From: Phycisphaeraceae bacterium
GTDB lineage: Bacteria > Planctomycetota > Phycisphaerae > Phycisphaerales > Phycisphaeraceae
Assembly: GCA_028277745.1 (NCBI GenBank)
Contig: JANQFR010000052.1
Span: 1-62,615 of the forward strand
Direction: 5' to 3'
DNA length: 62,615 bases
The position numbers and the translations under genes were made by a program. The notes beneath the pieces were generated by a model, which saw only the letters and a list, made by a program, of their open reading frames with translations, was not told the origin of the DNA and did no database searches. Of this stretch, positions 44,777-54,157 are shown in pieces. How positions within the stretch are numbered: the first letter of the stretch is position 1; the number at the start of each line of letters is the position of its first letter.

Positions 44777-45985
44777 TCATTCAAGTTGTTTGCGGTCAGG
44801 ATCGGGCCGGGGAATGCGCTTGACCTCGACGGTTTCGATCCCGCGCTTCGGGGGCGGGGGGAGCCTGGGGGTGGTTTCGGTCAGGACCTCGCGTTTCGGC
44901 GGAGCGATACGGGCGTAAACCTCGCGCGCCATGGCTTGGAGCTGCTTGACGATTGCGTCCCGATTGGGGCCGGCGGCCTGGAGGCGGGCGAAGGGCTGAG
45001 CCGCGACGAGGCGGGCGGCGGGGTCGGGGACATTAAGCAGGGCGTCGGCTGGGAGGCAGCCGTTCAGGTCCGGGCATGGGGCGTCGGCTTCGGCGTGAAG
45101 CAGGGCCTGGCCGAGGAGTTGGGGGGCGTGGCTGCGTCGATGTTTGGCGCTGGACGAGCTGACCGGCGCGACGCCGCGGAGAAGGGCGGCCGAGCGGGTC
45201 GCTCGTTCGAGCAGGTCGGTGGATTCGGGATAGCGCGGGTTGACCTCAACGGGGCAGAGTCGGCCGCGGAAGTCCTGGATGAAGTCGATGCCGAAAACGC
45301 CGCGCAGGTCGTGGCGTTGGGTGAGGGCGACGGCGAGCTGGTTGAGCGCGTGGCGGGACTTTTCACCGAGCTGAACGGGGCCGACGGCGCCGCACCACGC
45401 GAAGTCGGGCGCGCCAAACGCCGGCTCGCCCACGAGCTGTTCGGTGACGCCCACCAGGATGGCGGACCAGCCGTCGGCTTTGAAGACCGCCGACAGCGGC
45501 AGGCCCCGGGCGTATTGCTGGAGGTAGCCGTCATGGCCCACGGGCGTGGCCGGCGTCCACCACGCGATGCCCTGGCCGTGATAGGACGCGACCGGCTTGC
45601 GGAGGTAGCGGCGCCGTGAGAAGAGGCCCAACGCCAGCCGCTTGAGTCGCAGCCCCAGCGCCGCGCCGCCGCGCGTTTCGAGGAAGCGGATGCCGGGGAT
45701 GGCGGGGAGGTCGGCCAGCGCCCCGGGCGAGCGGACGGAGCGGACCGCGTCGGGCGAGCAGCCGATCAGGTCGCGGTCGAAGGCGATGGCGTCGAGCAGC
45801 TTGGGGTGGTTTTCCAGGTCGCCGGCGATCAGGACGGGCGCCTGGGTCGGCTGGGCCTGGAGCTCGTGCAGCGCGGCGCGGGCGTCGCCGGCAAAGGGGA
45901 TGGGGATCGGGTCGAAGCCGGCGCGCTGGGCGGAATCGGCGGCGGGGCCGGGGCGTCGGCCGAGGATGAGCAGCGGTTGGGCCAC
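44777..45985 (-). CDS. ATP-grasp fold protein of unknown substrate
   Basis: 402 residues. The first ~110 residues have a Rossmann-like start (PLLILGRRPGPAADSAQRAG). The central part is ATP-grasp: FSRRRYLRKPVASYHGQGIAW supplies the ATP-binding Lys, GVFGIDFIQDFRGRLCPVEV and NPRYPES give the metal-binding Glu and Asn. ATP-grasp enzymes join a carboxylate to an amine or thiol through an acyl-phosphate. The C-terminal ~50 residues are Pro/Arg-rich and unconserved. It starts with a GTG at 45985, eight bases after the stop of the zinc-ribbon gene, so the two are probably one operon. Similar proteins occur near C1-metabolism genes in Planctomycetes, but no such genes are here. Confidence 0.7.
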   Translation of the reverse strand: MAQPLLILGRRPGPAADSAQRAGFDPIPIPFAGDARAALHELQAQPTQAPVLIAGDLENHPKLLDAIAFDRDLIGCSPDAVRSVRSPGALADLPAIPGIRFLETRGGAALGLRLKRLALGLFSRRRYLRKPVASYHGQGIAWWTPATPVGHDGYLQQYARGLPLSAVFKADGWSAILVGVTEQLVGEPAFGAPDFAWCGAVGPVQLGEKSRHALNQLAVALTQRHDLRGVFGIDFIQDFRGRLCPVEVNPRYPESTDLLERATRSAALLRGVAPVSSSSAKHRRSHAPQLLGQALLHAEADAPCPDLNGCLPADALLNVPDPAARLVAAQPFARLQAAGPNRDAIVKQLQAMAREVYARIAPPKREVLTETTPRLPPPPKRGIETVEVKRIPRPDPDRKQLE

Positions 45986-45993
45986 GCCTGAGT

Positions 45994-46272
45994 TTACGCG
46001 TTGTCGGCGACCGCTTCGTTCATTTTGCGGTGTCTTTCAAGCGGTTCGCCGTAGCGGGCGGTGATGAGCCGGCACTTCTTGCAGCGCCAGGCCACGAGGT
46101 GGTTGGCGCGCATCACCGAGTGGGTGCCGGGCACGGCCTCGGCCATGTCGGCGGGGCGGTCGTGGTGGACGCGGAGCCAGTTGAGGCCGGTGCTGACCGA
46201 GATGGCGCCGGTCTCCATGTAAGCCCCACAGGACGGGCAACGCAGCGAATCGTGGATGGGAGGGTCGGACAT
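45994..46272 (-). CDS. Small zinc-ribbon protein
   Basis: 92 residues with two CxxC pairs: CPSCG at the N-terminus and CKKC near residue 70, a likely single zinc site. The start MSDPPIHDSLRCPSCGAYME and the segment WRCKKCRLITARYGE resemble the DUF6487 / zinc-ribbon families of unknown function. There is no signal peptide. The ATG at 46272 follows GGAGGC. It immediately precedes the ATP-grasp gene. Upstream lies a perfect palindrome that separates it from rny. A regulatory or metal-handling role is possible, but nothing in the sequence decides. Confidence 0.65.
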   Translation of the reverse strand: MSDPPIHDSLRCPSCGAYMETGAISVSTGLNWLRVHHDRPADMAEAVPGTHSVMRANHLVAWRCKKCRLITARYGEPLERHRKMNEAVADNA

Positions 46273-46340
46273 GAGGAGGCCTCCGGTTTGAGGATCGGGG
46301 CGTCTTTAGACATGTCCATTGTACGGGTTTTTGAGCGCAG

Positions 46341-46370
46341 GAAGCCCAGGGACTGCAGTCCCTGGGCTTC
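46341..46370. terminator. Perfect 30-bp palindrome after rny
   Basis: GAAGCCCAGGGACTG is followed directly by its exact reverse complement, CAGTCCCTGGGCTTC, giving 30 bases with no spacer. It lies 9 bases after the end of rny on the minus strand, before the zinc-ribbon gene. A stem with a 4-base loop would be very stable. It is probably a terminator or mRNA 3' end protector. Confidence 0.65.
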
Positions 46371-46379
46371 GGGTGAGCA

Positions 46380-48014
46380 TCATCGCGCGTACTCGACCGT
46401 GCGCATCTCGCGGAGGACGGTGACCTTGATCTCACCGGGGAAGGTCATCTCCTCGCTGACGCGTTTGGCGATCTCGCGGGCGATGTAGGTGCAGTTGGCG
46501 TCGTCGATGTGGTCGGGGTCGACGATCACGCGGACCTCGCGGCCGGCCTGGATGGCGTAGGCCTGCCGGACCCCGTTCTGATCGGTGGCGATGCCTTCGA
46601 GCTGCTCGAGGCGCTTGACGTATTTTTCAAGCGTCTCGCGGCGGGCGCCGGGGCGGGCGCCGCTGATGGCGTCGGCGGCCATGACGATCGGGGTGTAGGG
46701 CGTGGTGGCGGGGATGTCGTTGTGGTGGCCGCCGATCGCGTTGAGCACGGCCTCGCCCTCGCCGAACTTCTTGCAGAAGTCCATGCCGATCGCGGGGTGG
46801 CCGCCCTCGACGTCGTGGTCCATGGCCTTGCCGATGTCGTGGAGGAACCCGCAGCGGCGGGCGAGGTCGCCGTCGAGGCCGAGTTCGTCGGCGATGACCT
46901 GGCAGAGGTAGGCGGCCTCCATCGAGTGGCGCAGGATGTTCTGGCCGTACGACATGCGGTAGTGCAGCCGGCCCATCATCTCGGAGATCCGCGGGTGCAG
47001 GCCCTGGATGTTCGCTTCGATGCAGGCGTCCTTGCCGAACTTGACGATCCGGCTCTGTATGTCCTTCTGGATCTGCTCGACGATCTCCTCGATGCGCGCG
47101 GGGTGGATCCGCCCGTCGTCGAGCAGCTTCGCCAGCGCCTCGGCCGCGACCGCCCGGCGGACCGGGTCGAAGCAGGACACCACCACCACGCCCGGCGTGT
47201 CGTCGACGATGATGTCCACCCCGGTCGCTTTCTCGAACGCCCGGATGTTGCGGCCTTCACGCCCGATGATCCGCCCCTTCATATCGTCGCTGGCGATCTG
47301 CACCGCGTTGACCGTCGAGTCGGCGGTGTGCTCCGAAGCGTACCGCTGGATCGCCTGGAGCGTGATCTTCTGGGCGATCTCCTTGCACTCCTCCTCGGCC
47401 CGCTCCTGCGTACGCTGGATCACCATGGCCGCGTCGTGCTGGCACTCGACCTCCAGCGCCTTGAGCGCCTCCTTCCTGGCCTCCTCTTCCGACAGGTGGC
47501 TCAGCCGCAGCAGCACCTGCTTCTGCTCGGTCCGGGCCTCCTCGACGATCCTGGCCTTCTCCGCCAGCAGGCGGTCCAACTCGTCCTGCTTGCCCGCCAC
47601 GGCCTCCTCGCGGGCCTTGATCTTGGCGTCCAGTTCGGTGAGGTATTTCTCCTTGGTCGCGAGGGTGTCGAGCTTGCGGTCGAGGTTGTCTTCGCGGTTG
47701 GCCAGTCGGCGTTCGGTTTCCTTCAGCTCGCCCCGGGCCTGCTCGGTCTCTTTCTCGAAACCCTCCCGGCGTTTGGCCACGTCGTTGCGGGCGTCCAGCT
47801 CGACCTGCTTCTTGAGGGTGTCGCTCTCCGAGCGGGCGCGGCCGACGATATCGTCGGCTTCCCGCTTGGCGGCGGCGAGGGTCTGGGCGGTGATGAACTT
47901 GAGCACGAGGACCGCGCCGACGATGCCGCCCAGCAGGCCGACCAGCCCGAAGATGAAGTCGCTGACGCCGATCTCGACGGCCAGGGTGAGCGTGGTGACG
48001 GAGAGGATGTCCAT
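46380..48014 (-). CDS. rny: Ribonuclease Y
   Basis: A membrane-anchored endoribonuclease that starts mRNA decay. At 544 residues it has the standard layout. One N-terminal transmembrane helix ([20 protein letters not shown]) is followed by a ~180-residue coiled coil rich in Glu, Lys and Arg ([20 protein letters not shown] onwards). A KH domain includes [19 protein letters not shown]. The HD domain carries RHSMEAAYL and [13 protein letters not shown], and [20 protein letters not shown] completes the metal-binding set. The C-terminus [20 protein letters not shown] is highly conserved. AGGGG precedes the ATG. The large space upstream separates it from the divergent rpsA. Confidence 0.95.
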   Translation of the reverse strand: MDILSVTTLTLAVEIGVSDFIFGLVGLLGGIVGAVLVLKFITAQTLAAAKREADDIVGRARSESDTLKKQVELDARNDVAKRREGFEKETEQARGELKETERRLANREDNLDRKLDTLATKEKYLTELDAKIKAREEAVAGKQDELDRLLAEKARIVEEARTEQKQVLLRLSHLSEEEARKEALKALEVECQHDAAMVIQRTQERAEEECKEIAQKITLQAIQRYASEHTADSTVNAVQIASDDMKGRIIGREGRNIRAFEKATGVDIIVDDTPGVVVVSCFDPVRRAVAAEALAKLLDDGRIHPARIEEIVEQIQKDIQSRIVKFGKDACIEANIQGLHPRISEMMGRLHYRMSYGQNILRHSMEAAYLCQVIADELGLDGDLARRCGFLHDIGKAMDHDVEGGHPAIGMDFCKKFGEGEAVLNAIGGHHNDIPATTPYTPIVMAADAISGARPGARRETLEKYVKRLEQLEGIATDQNGVRQAYAIQAGREVRVIVDPDHIDDANCTYIAREIAKRVSEEMTFPGEIKVTVLREMRTVEYAR

Positions 48015-48642
48015 AGCGCCCCTTTATGCAGAGGCACGGACGGGCGGGAGGTCGGTCGGGTCGCGGGGGACCCCGCCGACGTCAGGCAGCGGGAGCCGGA
48101 TCAAGGACAGACTGAGCTACAGCTTCGGATTCGCAATGCGGGGCGTTCGACCGGCCGGGGGCGTCGTGTCCGCGGACGGCATCTTCAGGCCACGGCGACG
48201 TGACGGTTCGGGCGGCCGTGTCGTCTGTTCCCGGGCGGTCGGGCGTTAATCGAACTGCATGCGAAACAGGGTGTTGCATCTTCAATCTATCCCGCCCTGA
48301 ACGGACGGCCGGGGGACTCGAAGAGACTATTGCTCTTCCCTGTCCCGCGGATGATCGGCTGACGCTGCAGGCCTCGTAGCCCGGGTCGTGCCGGTTGTTC
48401 CCGCACGGGGACGTGTCGCCGGGGGAGCGTCCGAAAGCGTTTAAAACCGCCTCGAAGGCCCAAATCCGCACGACTTCACTTAACTTTAACTGGAAGCTGC
48501 GTTTCGTCAAGTTTTGGAGCCCGAATCGTTTATATGGGCGAGAGCGGGGCGGTTGGGGGGGCGTTCGAGCAACAAACCCGGTCCTACGGACCGGCGCTCA
48601 TCGCCTGTCATCTTCGCGGCTGGTGTTGTGCTGGGGGGACGT

Positions 48643-48648
48643 TATAAT
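48643..48648 (+). promoter_or_regulatory. -10 box upstream of rpsA, in a 790-base intergenic region
   Basis: TATAAT is a consensus -10; a weak -35 (TGGTGT, 48621-48626) lies 16 bases upstream. The transcript would have a ~150-base leader before rpsA. The rest of 48015-48806, between divergent rny and rpsA, contains short GC-rich inverted repeats and an AT-richer stretch near 48470-48540. I found no tRNA, RNA gene or convincing protein there. Confidence 0.5.
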
Positions 48649-48806
48649 CGTCGATTCTGCGTTTTGCCCGTGTTCCGCCGCGTGTGCGGCGGCGGTGTGA
48701 GACGCTTGAACCAGACGTCGGCGAACCCTAGCCGGCGCGACCCGTGTCAGCCGTGGCGTGTGCCCCGGCCGGGTATGGACCCCACTTTAGGAAGGCATTT
48801 CTTAAC

Positions 48807-50582
<1,776 letters not shown>

Positions 50583-50616
50583 CTCTCCGGCCCGCTCCGA
50601 ATCGACACACACATCA

Positions 50617-50647
50617 CCCCCGGCCCGACGGCCGGGGGTTTTTTCTT
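50617..50647 (+). terminator. Rho-independent terminator after rpsA
   Basis: CCCCCGGCC (50617-50625) pairs perfectly with GGCCGGGGG (50630-50638) across the loop CGAC, followed by TTTTTTCTT. It lies 35 bases after the rpsA stop codon. It is one of the two clearest intrinsic terminators in the window. Confidence 0.95.
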
Positions 50648-50860
50648 GTCCCGGCGCCGGCCCCCGATGCGGCCCGCGGCGGCGAGCTTTATCGGGTCCG
50701 AGCCTTCGGGCGGTCATTAAGGAGAACACCTCTCCTTGAAATTGCGCCTTCACGCCAAAGTTCTGCTGGATCAAGCCGATATTTGAAATATGTAGGCCTC
50801 GGTGGTTGATGGGGCGGGCGACCTTTCAGGATTCTTCCCGTAAAGCGGGGGTTGGAAGCC

Positions 50861-51313
50861 ATGAAAAAAATCGGGGAACTTCTGGTTCAGCACGGTTTGA
50901 TGTCGGATGATCAGGTGCGGCAGGTCCTGGCGGCTCAGAAAGATGACCCCGCCCCGTTCGGATACCTGGCTCAGAAGATGTTCGACATCGACGCCCAGGC
51001 CATCTGGCGGTGCTGGGGCCGTCAAATGGCAGAGTGTCTGCCGGTGGTCGACTTGGGATCGTTGGCCTCCAGCCAGGAGGCCCTTTCCGAGATCTCCGCG
51101 TCCGTGGCGTGGCGTCACCGGGCGTTGCCGATCGCGTTGAACGAGCGGACCATCACGCTCGCGACCTCTCCCGAGCGCCTGCCCGCGGTGATGGCGTGGG
51201 CCCATACCCAACTCGCTTACGTCATCGACATGGTTCTGGTGGATGACGATTTACTGGAACAGGCGATCCCCGAGCGTTACGCCCGGTACGGCGAGTCGTT
51301 CCAGGCGGCGTGA
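50861..51313 (+). CDS. Stand-alone MshEN (GspE N-terminal) domain protein, candidate c-di-GMP receptor
   Basis: 150 residues. The start MKKIGELLVQHGLMSDDQVR then QVLAAQ fits the MshEN pattern (K/R, I/L, G-E-L-L, x, x, x, G-L, then Q and L at fixed steps). That pattern binds cyclic di-GMP in GspE and MshE N-terminal domains. Two domain halves seem present: the helical start, then a part with VDLGSLASSQEALSEISASV and RHRALPIALNERTITLATSP that matches the usual 'P.......L.VA..DP' segment. No ATPase domain follows, so this is a receptor without an assembly motor. The ATG at 50861 follows GGAAGCC. The next gene is an HDOD-GGDEF protein 39 bases on. Confidence 0.7.
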   Translation: MKKIGELLVQHGLMSDDQVRQVLAAQKDDPAPFGYLAQKMFDIDAQAIWRCWGRQMAECLPVVDLGSLASSQEALSEISASVAWRHRALPIALNERTITLATSPERLPAVMAWAHTQLAYVIDMVLVDDDLLEQAIPERYARYGESFQAA

Positions 51314-51352
51314 GCGGATGAGGATGAATACAGCGCCGTCTTCAGGGTCCCT

Positions 51353-52900
51353 ATGAGCTTCGAACCCATCGCCAACACCCGCGCCAAGCGAGCCCAAACC
51401 CGCAAGCGGCTCGGTCAGCTGGCGATCGAGCCCGGGCCGCTGATCGCGGTGCTCAACGCGCCGACGGACGACCCGCAGCCGCTGATCCGCGCGTTGAACA
51501 TGAGCCCCGCCCTGGCCGCACGGGTGCTGAGCATCGCCAATTCCGCCGCCACGCGGCGGCTTCACGAGATCAGCACCGTCGAGCGGGCCGTGCTTCAACT
51601 GGGGACCAACACCGTCCGGACCGTCGCCCTGGCCCAGAGCCTGCGGGTCCTCATGCGGTCGATGACCCTGCCCCCCGAGACCCTCGACACGCTGTGGTCG
51701 TCGGCGATCCTCAAGGCCAACGCCGCCCAGGTGATCGCCGAGGTCCTCCGCCCCGACCACGCTGAGGTGTGCTATACCATCGGCCTCCTGCAGGACCTGG
51801 GCCTGACGATGCTGATGGCGGTGGACCCGATCTTCTACGCCCATGAGATCGAGGACCGGCTCGATCCGAGCAGCTGGCGGGAGCAGGAATACGATCGGTT
51901 CGGGCTGTCGCATATCGACGTGGGGACCCGGTTGCTGGATGGTTATCAGGTCCCGGAAGAGATTATCCTGGCGGTGCGTCATCACCACGACCTGCCGACG
52001 GACTTCGAGGGTGAACACCTGGAAGCCATGCTGCCGGTGCTGACGGCGGGCCTGATGCCGCACCTCAACGAGCCGATGACCCAGGCCCAGTCCGGATGGC
52101 TCGCCGCGGTTTACGAACGGCTGCTGGCGCCCCACTTCCCCAGCCTGGAGAAGATGCTCCAGGCCATCCGTCGCCGCGCCAACCAGATGATGACCAACAC
52201 GATCCCGGCGGCGGCGGCGTGGCCCGACCTGCCCAACCGCGTCGCCGAGACCCTCACCAGCGACGTGATGCGCGTCTCGGTCAAGCTCAGCCAGCTCGAA
52301 CAACAGATCACGCAGAAACGCTCGAGCCTGCTCGCGCTGCGGGAGGAGGCGCTGAGCGACCCGTTGACCAAGCTGCTCAACCGCCGCGGTTTTGCGCGCC
52401 TGGCCGAGAAGCGCCTCCAGGCCGCCGCCGAGGGCGCCTATCCCGTCTGCTGCATGCTGCTCGACCTCGACGGGTTCAAGCTGATCAACGACGAGCACGG
52501 CCACGACGCCGGCGACATCATGCTCCGCGCGCTGGCGAAGCTGCTGCGGCGCAGCGTCTCGAAACGCGACATCATCGCCCGCATGGGCGGGGACGAGTTC
52601 GCCATCCTGATCAGCGACATCTCCAGCCGCGACGCCCGTAAGGTCGCCAACCGGCTCTTCCATTCCTGCAACGGGTGCCGCGTCGCGATCAAGGAGGGCG
52701 TCGGCGTCGAACTGCACATGAGCGTCGGCGTGTTGTCCTGCAACGCGGTGACCCAGGACGTCCGCCTCGAAACCCTGCTCTCGGCCACGGATCAGCTGAT
52801 GTACACCCGCAAGAAGGCCGGCAAACGCGGCGTCACCTTCGGCGAGTTCGACCCCGCCCAGCACCACCCCCGCGACAGCAGCCAACGCCGCGCCGGCTGA
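51353..52900 (+). CDS. HDOD-GGDEF protein (putative diguanylate cyclase)
   Basis: 515 residues. The N-terminal ~280 residues are an HDOD domain: LIRALNMSPALAARVLSIAN, VERAVLQLGTNTVRTVALAQ and a downstream HHHDLP. HDOD domains are HD-like but usually non-catalytic signalling modules. After a helical linker the GGDEF domain follows (DPLTKLLNRRGF, LLDLDGFKLINDEHGHDAGD, ARMGGDEFAIL), with the intact GGDEF active-site motif, so synthesis of cyclic di-GMP is likely. The usual RxxD inhibitory site before GGDEF is not seen; SKRD stands there. The stop codon is followed by a palindrome. The gene lies 39 bases after a candidate c-di-GMP receptor. Confidence 0.9.
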   Translation: MSFEPIANTRAKRAQTRKRLGQLAIEPGPLIAVLNAPTDDPQPLIRALNMSPALAARVLSIANSAATRRLHEISTVERAVLQLGTNTVRTVALAQSLRVLMRSMTLPPETLDTLWSSAILKANAAQVIAEVLRPDHAEVCYTIGLLQDLGLTMLMAVDPIFYAHEIEDRLDPSSWREQEYDRFGLSHIDVGTRLLDGYQVPEEIILAVRHHHDLPTDFEGEHLEAMLPVLTAGLMPHLNEPMTQAQSGWLAAVYERLLAPHFPSLEKMLQAIRRRANQMMTNTIPAAAAWPDLPNRVAETLTSDVMRVSVKLSQLEQQITQKRSSLLALREEALSDPLTKLLNRRGFARLAEKRLQAAAEGAYPVCCMLLDLDGFKLINDEHGHDAGDIMLRALAKLLRRSVSKRDIIARMGGDEFAILISDISSRDARKVANRLFHSCNGCRVAIKEGVGVELHMSVGVLSCNAVTQDVRLETLLSATDQLMYTRKKAGKRGVTFGEFDPAQHHPRDSSQRRAG

Positions 52901-52907
52901 CTGGATA

Positions 52908-52928
52908 GCCGCGGGCAATGCCCGCGGC
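52908..52928. terminator. Palindromic hairpin between convergent genes
   Basis: GCCGCGGGC, loop AAT, GCCCGCGGC: a perfect 9-bp stem between the HDOD-GGDEF gene and convergent aroC. It is followed on the plus side by CTTAAAAC, not a T-run. It is probably a bidirectional terminator of the same style as the one at 58422-58483. Confidence 0.55.
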
Positions 52929-52958
52929 CTTAAAACTCAACGATTGACGATCCCCCGT

Positions 52959-54044
52959 TTACCCGTTCATCAGCCGCTGTCGGAGCATGTGGTCGGCGAG
53001 CACCAGCGCCATCATCGCTTCGCCCATGGGCACGAACCGCGGCAGCAGGCACGGGTCGTGCCGACCCTTGGTGCGGATCGTGGTCGGTTCGCCGCCCCGG
53101 GTCACCGTCTCCTGGGGCTTGCTCAGTGATGACGTCGGCTTGATGGCGCAGCGCAGCACAATCGGCAGGCCTGAAGAGATGCCCCCGAGCATCCCGCCGT
53201 GGCGGTTGGTGCGCGTGGTGACGTTTTCGCCCTCGCGGATAAAGATGTCGTTATTCTCCGACCCGCGCAGCTGGGCGCAGCCGAAGCCCACGCCGTACTC
53301 CACCCCCAGCACCGCCGGCAGGCTGAACATCGCCTTACCCAGGTCCGCCTTGAGCTTGTCGAAGACCGGCTCGCCCCAGCCGGCCGGGACGTTGATCGCG
53401 ACCAACTCGCTCACCCCTCCGATCGAGTCCTGGTCCTGGCGCACCTGTTCGATCCGCTCGATCATCCGCGGGGCGGCGATCGGATCGGGGCAGCGGACCG
53501 GCGTGGCCTCCACCTGGTCGAGGGTCACCTGTTCCGGCGAGCGGATGTCCGCCACGATGTCGCCGATCTGCTTGACGTACCCGACGATCTCGATGCCGTG
53601 CGCCTGCCGCAGCAGCTTCTTGGCGATCGCGGCGGCGGCGACGCGGACGTTGGTTTCGCGTGCGCTGGACCGGCCGCCCCCGCGGTAGTCGCGCCGGCCG
53701 TATTTCGCGTCGAACGTGTAGTCGGCGTGCCCGGGGCGGTACTTGTCCTTGATGTCGTCGTAATCGCGGCTGCGCTGGTCGGCGTTGGGGATGAGGATCG
53801 CGATTGGCGTGCCGGTGGTCCGGCCCTCGAACACCCCAGAGAGGATCTGGGGTTCGTCGGCCTCCTTGCGCTGGGTGACGAGCTTGGACTGCCCGGGGCG
53901 TCGGCGGTCGAGGTCGGGCCGCAGGTCGTCGACCGACAGCTCGAGGCCGGGCGGGCAGCCGTCGACGATGCAGACGTTGCCCGGCCCGTGGCTCTCGCCG
54001 GCGGTGGTGACACGGAAAACGGCGCCAAAGGTGTTGCCGGGCAT
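52959..54044 (-). CDS. aroC: Chorismate synthase
   Basis: Converts 5-enolpyruvylshikimate-3-phosphate to chorismate with reduced FMN, the last step of the shikimate pathway. 361 residues, the usual length. Signature segments are GNTFGAVFRVTTAGESHGPG at the start (with GESHG), YRGGGRSSARETNVRVAAAA in the middle and TRTNRHGGMLGGISSGLPI near the C-terminus. The ATG at 54044 is chosen; a TTG one codon earlier is also possible. It stands alone on this strand, with a hairpin upstream separating it from the protease gene. Confidence 0.95.
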   Translation of the reverse strand: MPGNTFGAVFRVTTAGESHGPGNVCIVDGCPPGLELSVDDLRPDLDRRRPGQSKLVTQRKEADEPQILSGVFEGRTTGTPIAILIPNADQRSRDYDDIKDKYRPGHADYTFDAKYGRRDYRGGGRSSARETNVRVAAAAIAKKLLRQAHGIEIVGYVKQIGDIVADIRSPEQVTLDQVEATPVRCPDPIAAPRMIERIEQVRQDQDSIGGVSELVAINVPAGWGEPVFDKLKADLGKAMFSLPAVLGVEYGVGFGCAQLRGSENNDIFIREGENVTTRTNRHGGMLGGISSGLPIVLRCAIKPTSSLSKPQETVTRGGEPTTIRTKGRHDPCLLPRFVPMGEAMMALVLADHMLRQRLMNG

Positions 54045-54128
54045 CAACGGAGGTTAAGGGCTCAAAGTCAAAAGTTCAAAACCGGCGGCGCGGAACGCCG
54101 TCGCGGGAGGGCGACATGACGCATCGTT

Positions 54129-54154
54129 GAGCGCCGGCCCACAGGGCCGGGCTC
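54129..54154 (-). terminator. Hairpin after the S41 protease gene
   Basis: CCGGCCC (54134-54140), loop ACA, GGGCCGG (54144-54150), extended by GAGC/GCTC across one bulge. It directly follows the stop of the protease gene on the minus strand and precedes aroC. No long T-run. Confidence 0.55.
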
Positions 54155-54157
54155 ACC

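Noticed and set aside
46509..48203. A 564-codon plus-strand frame opposite rny
   Set aside because: Rny is unmistakable on the minus strand; the opposite frame has only low-complexity sequence.
48015..48806. A small gene or RNA gene in the rny-rpsA space
   Set aside because: Short open frames there have no ribosome-binding site or recognisable residues, and no cloverleaf or T-loop sequence was found.
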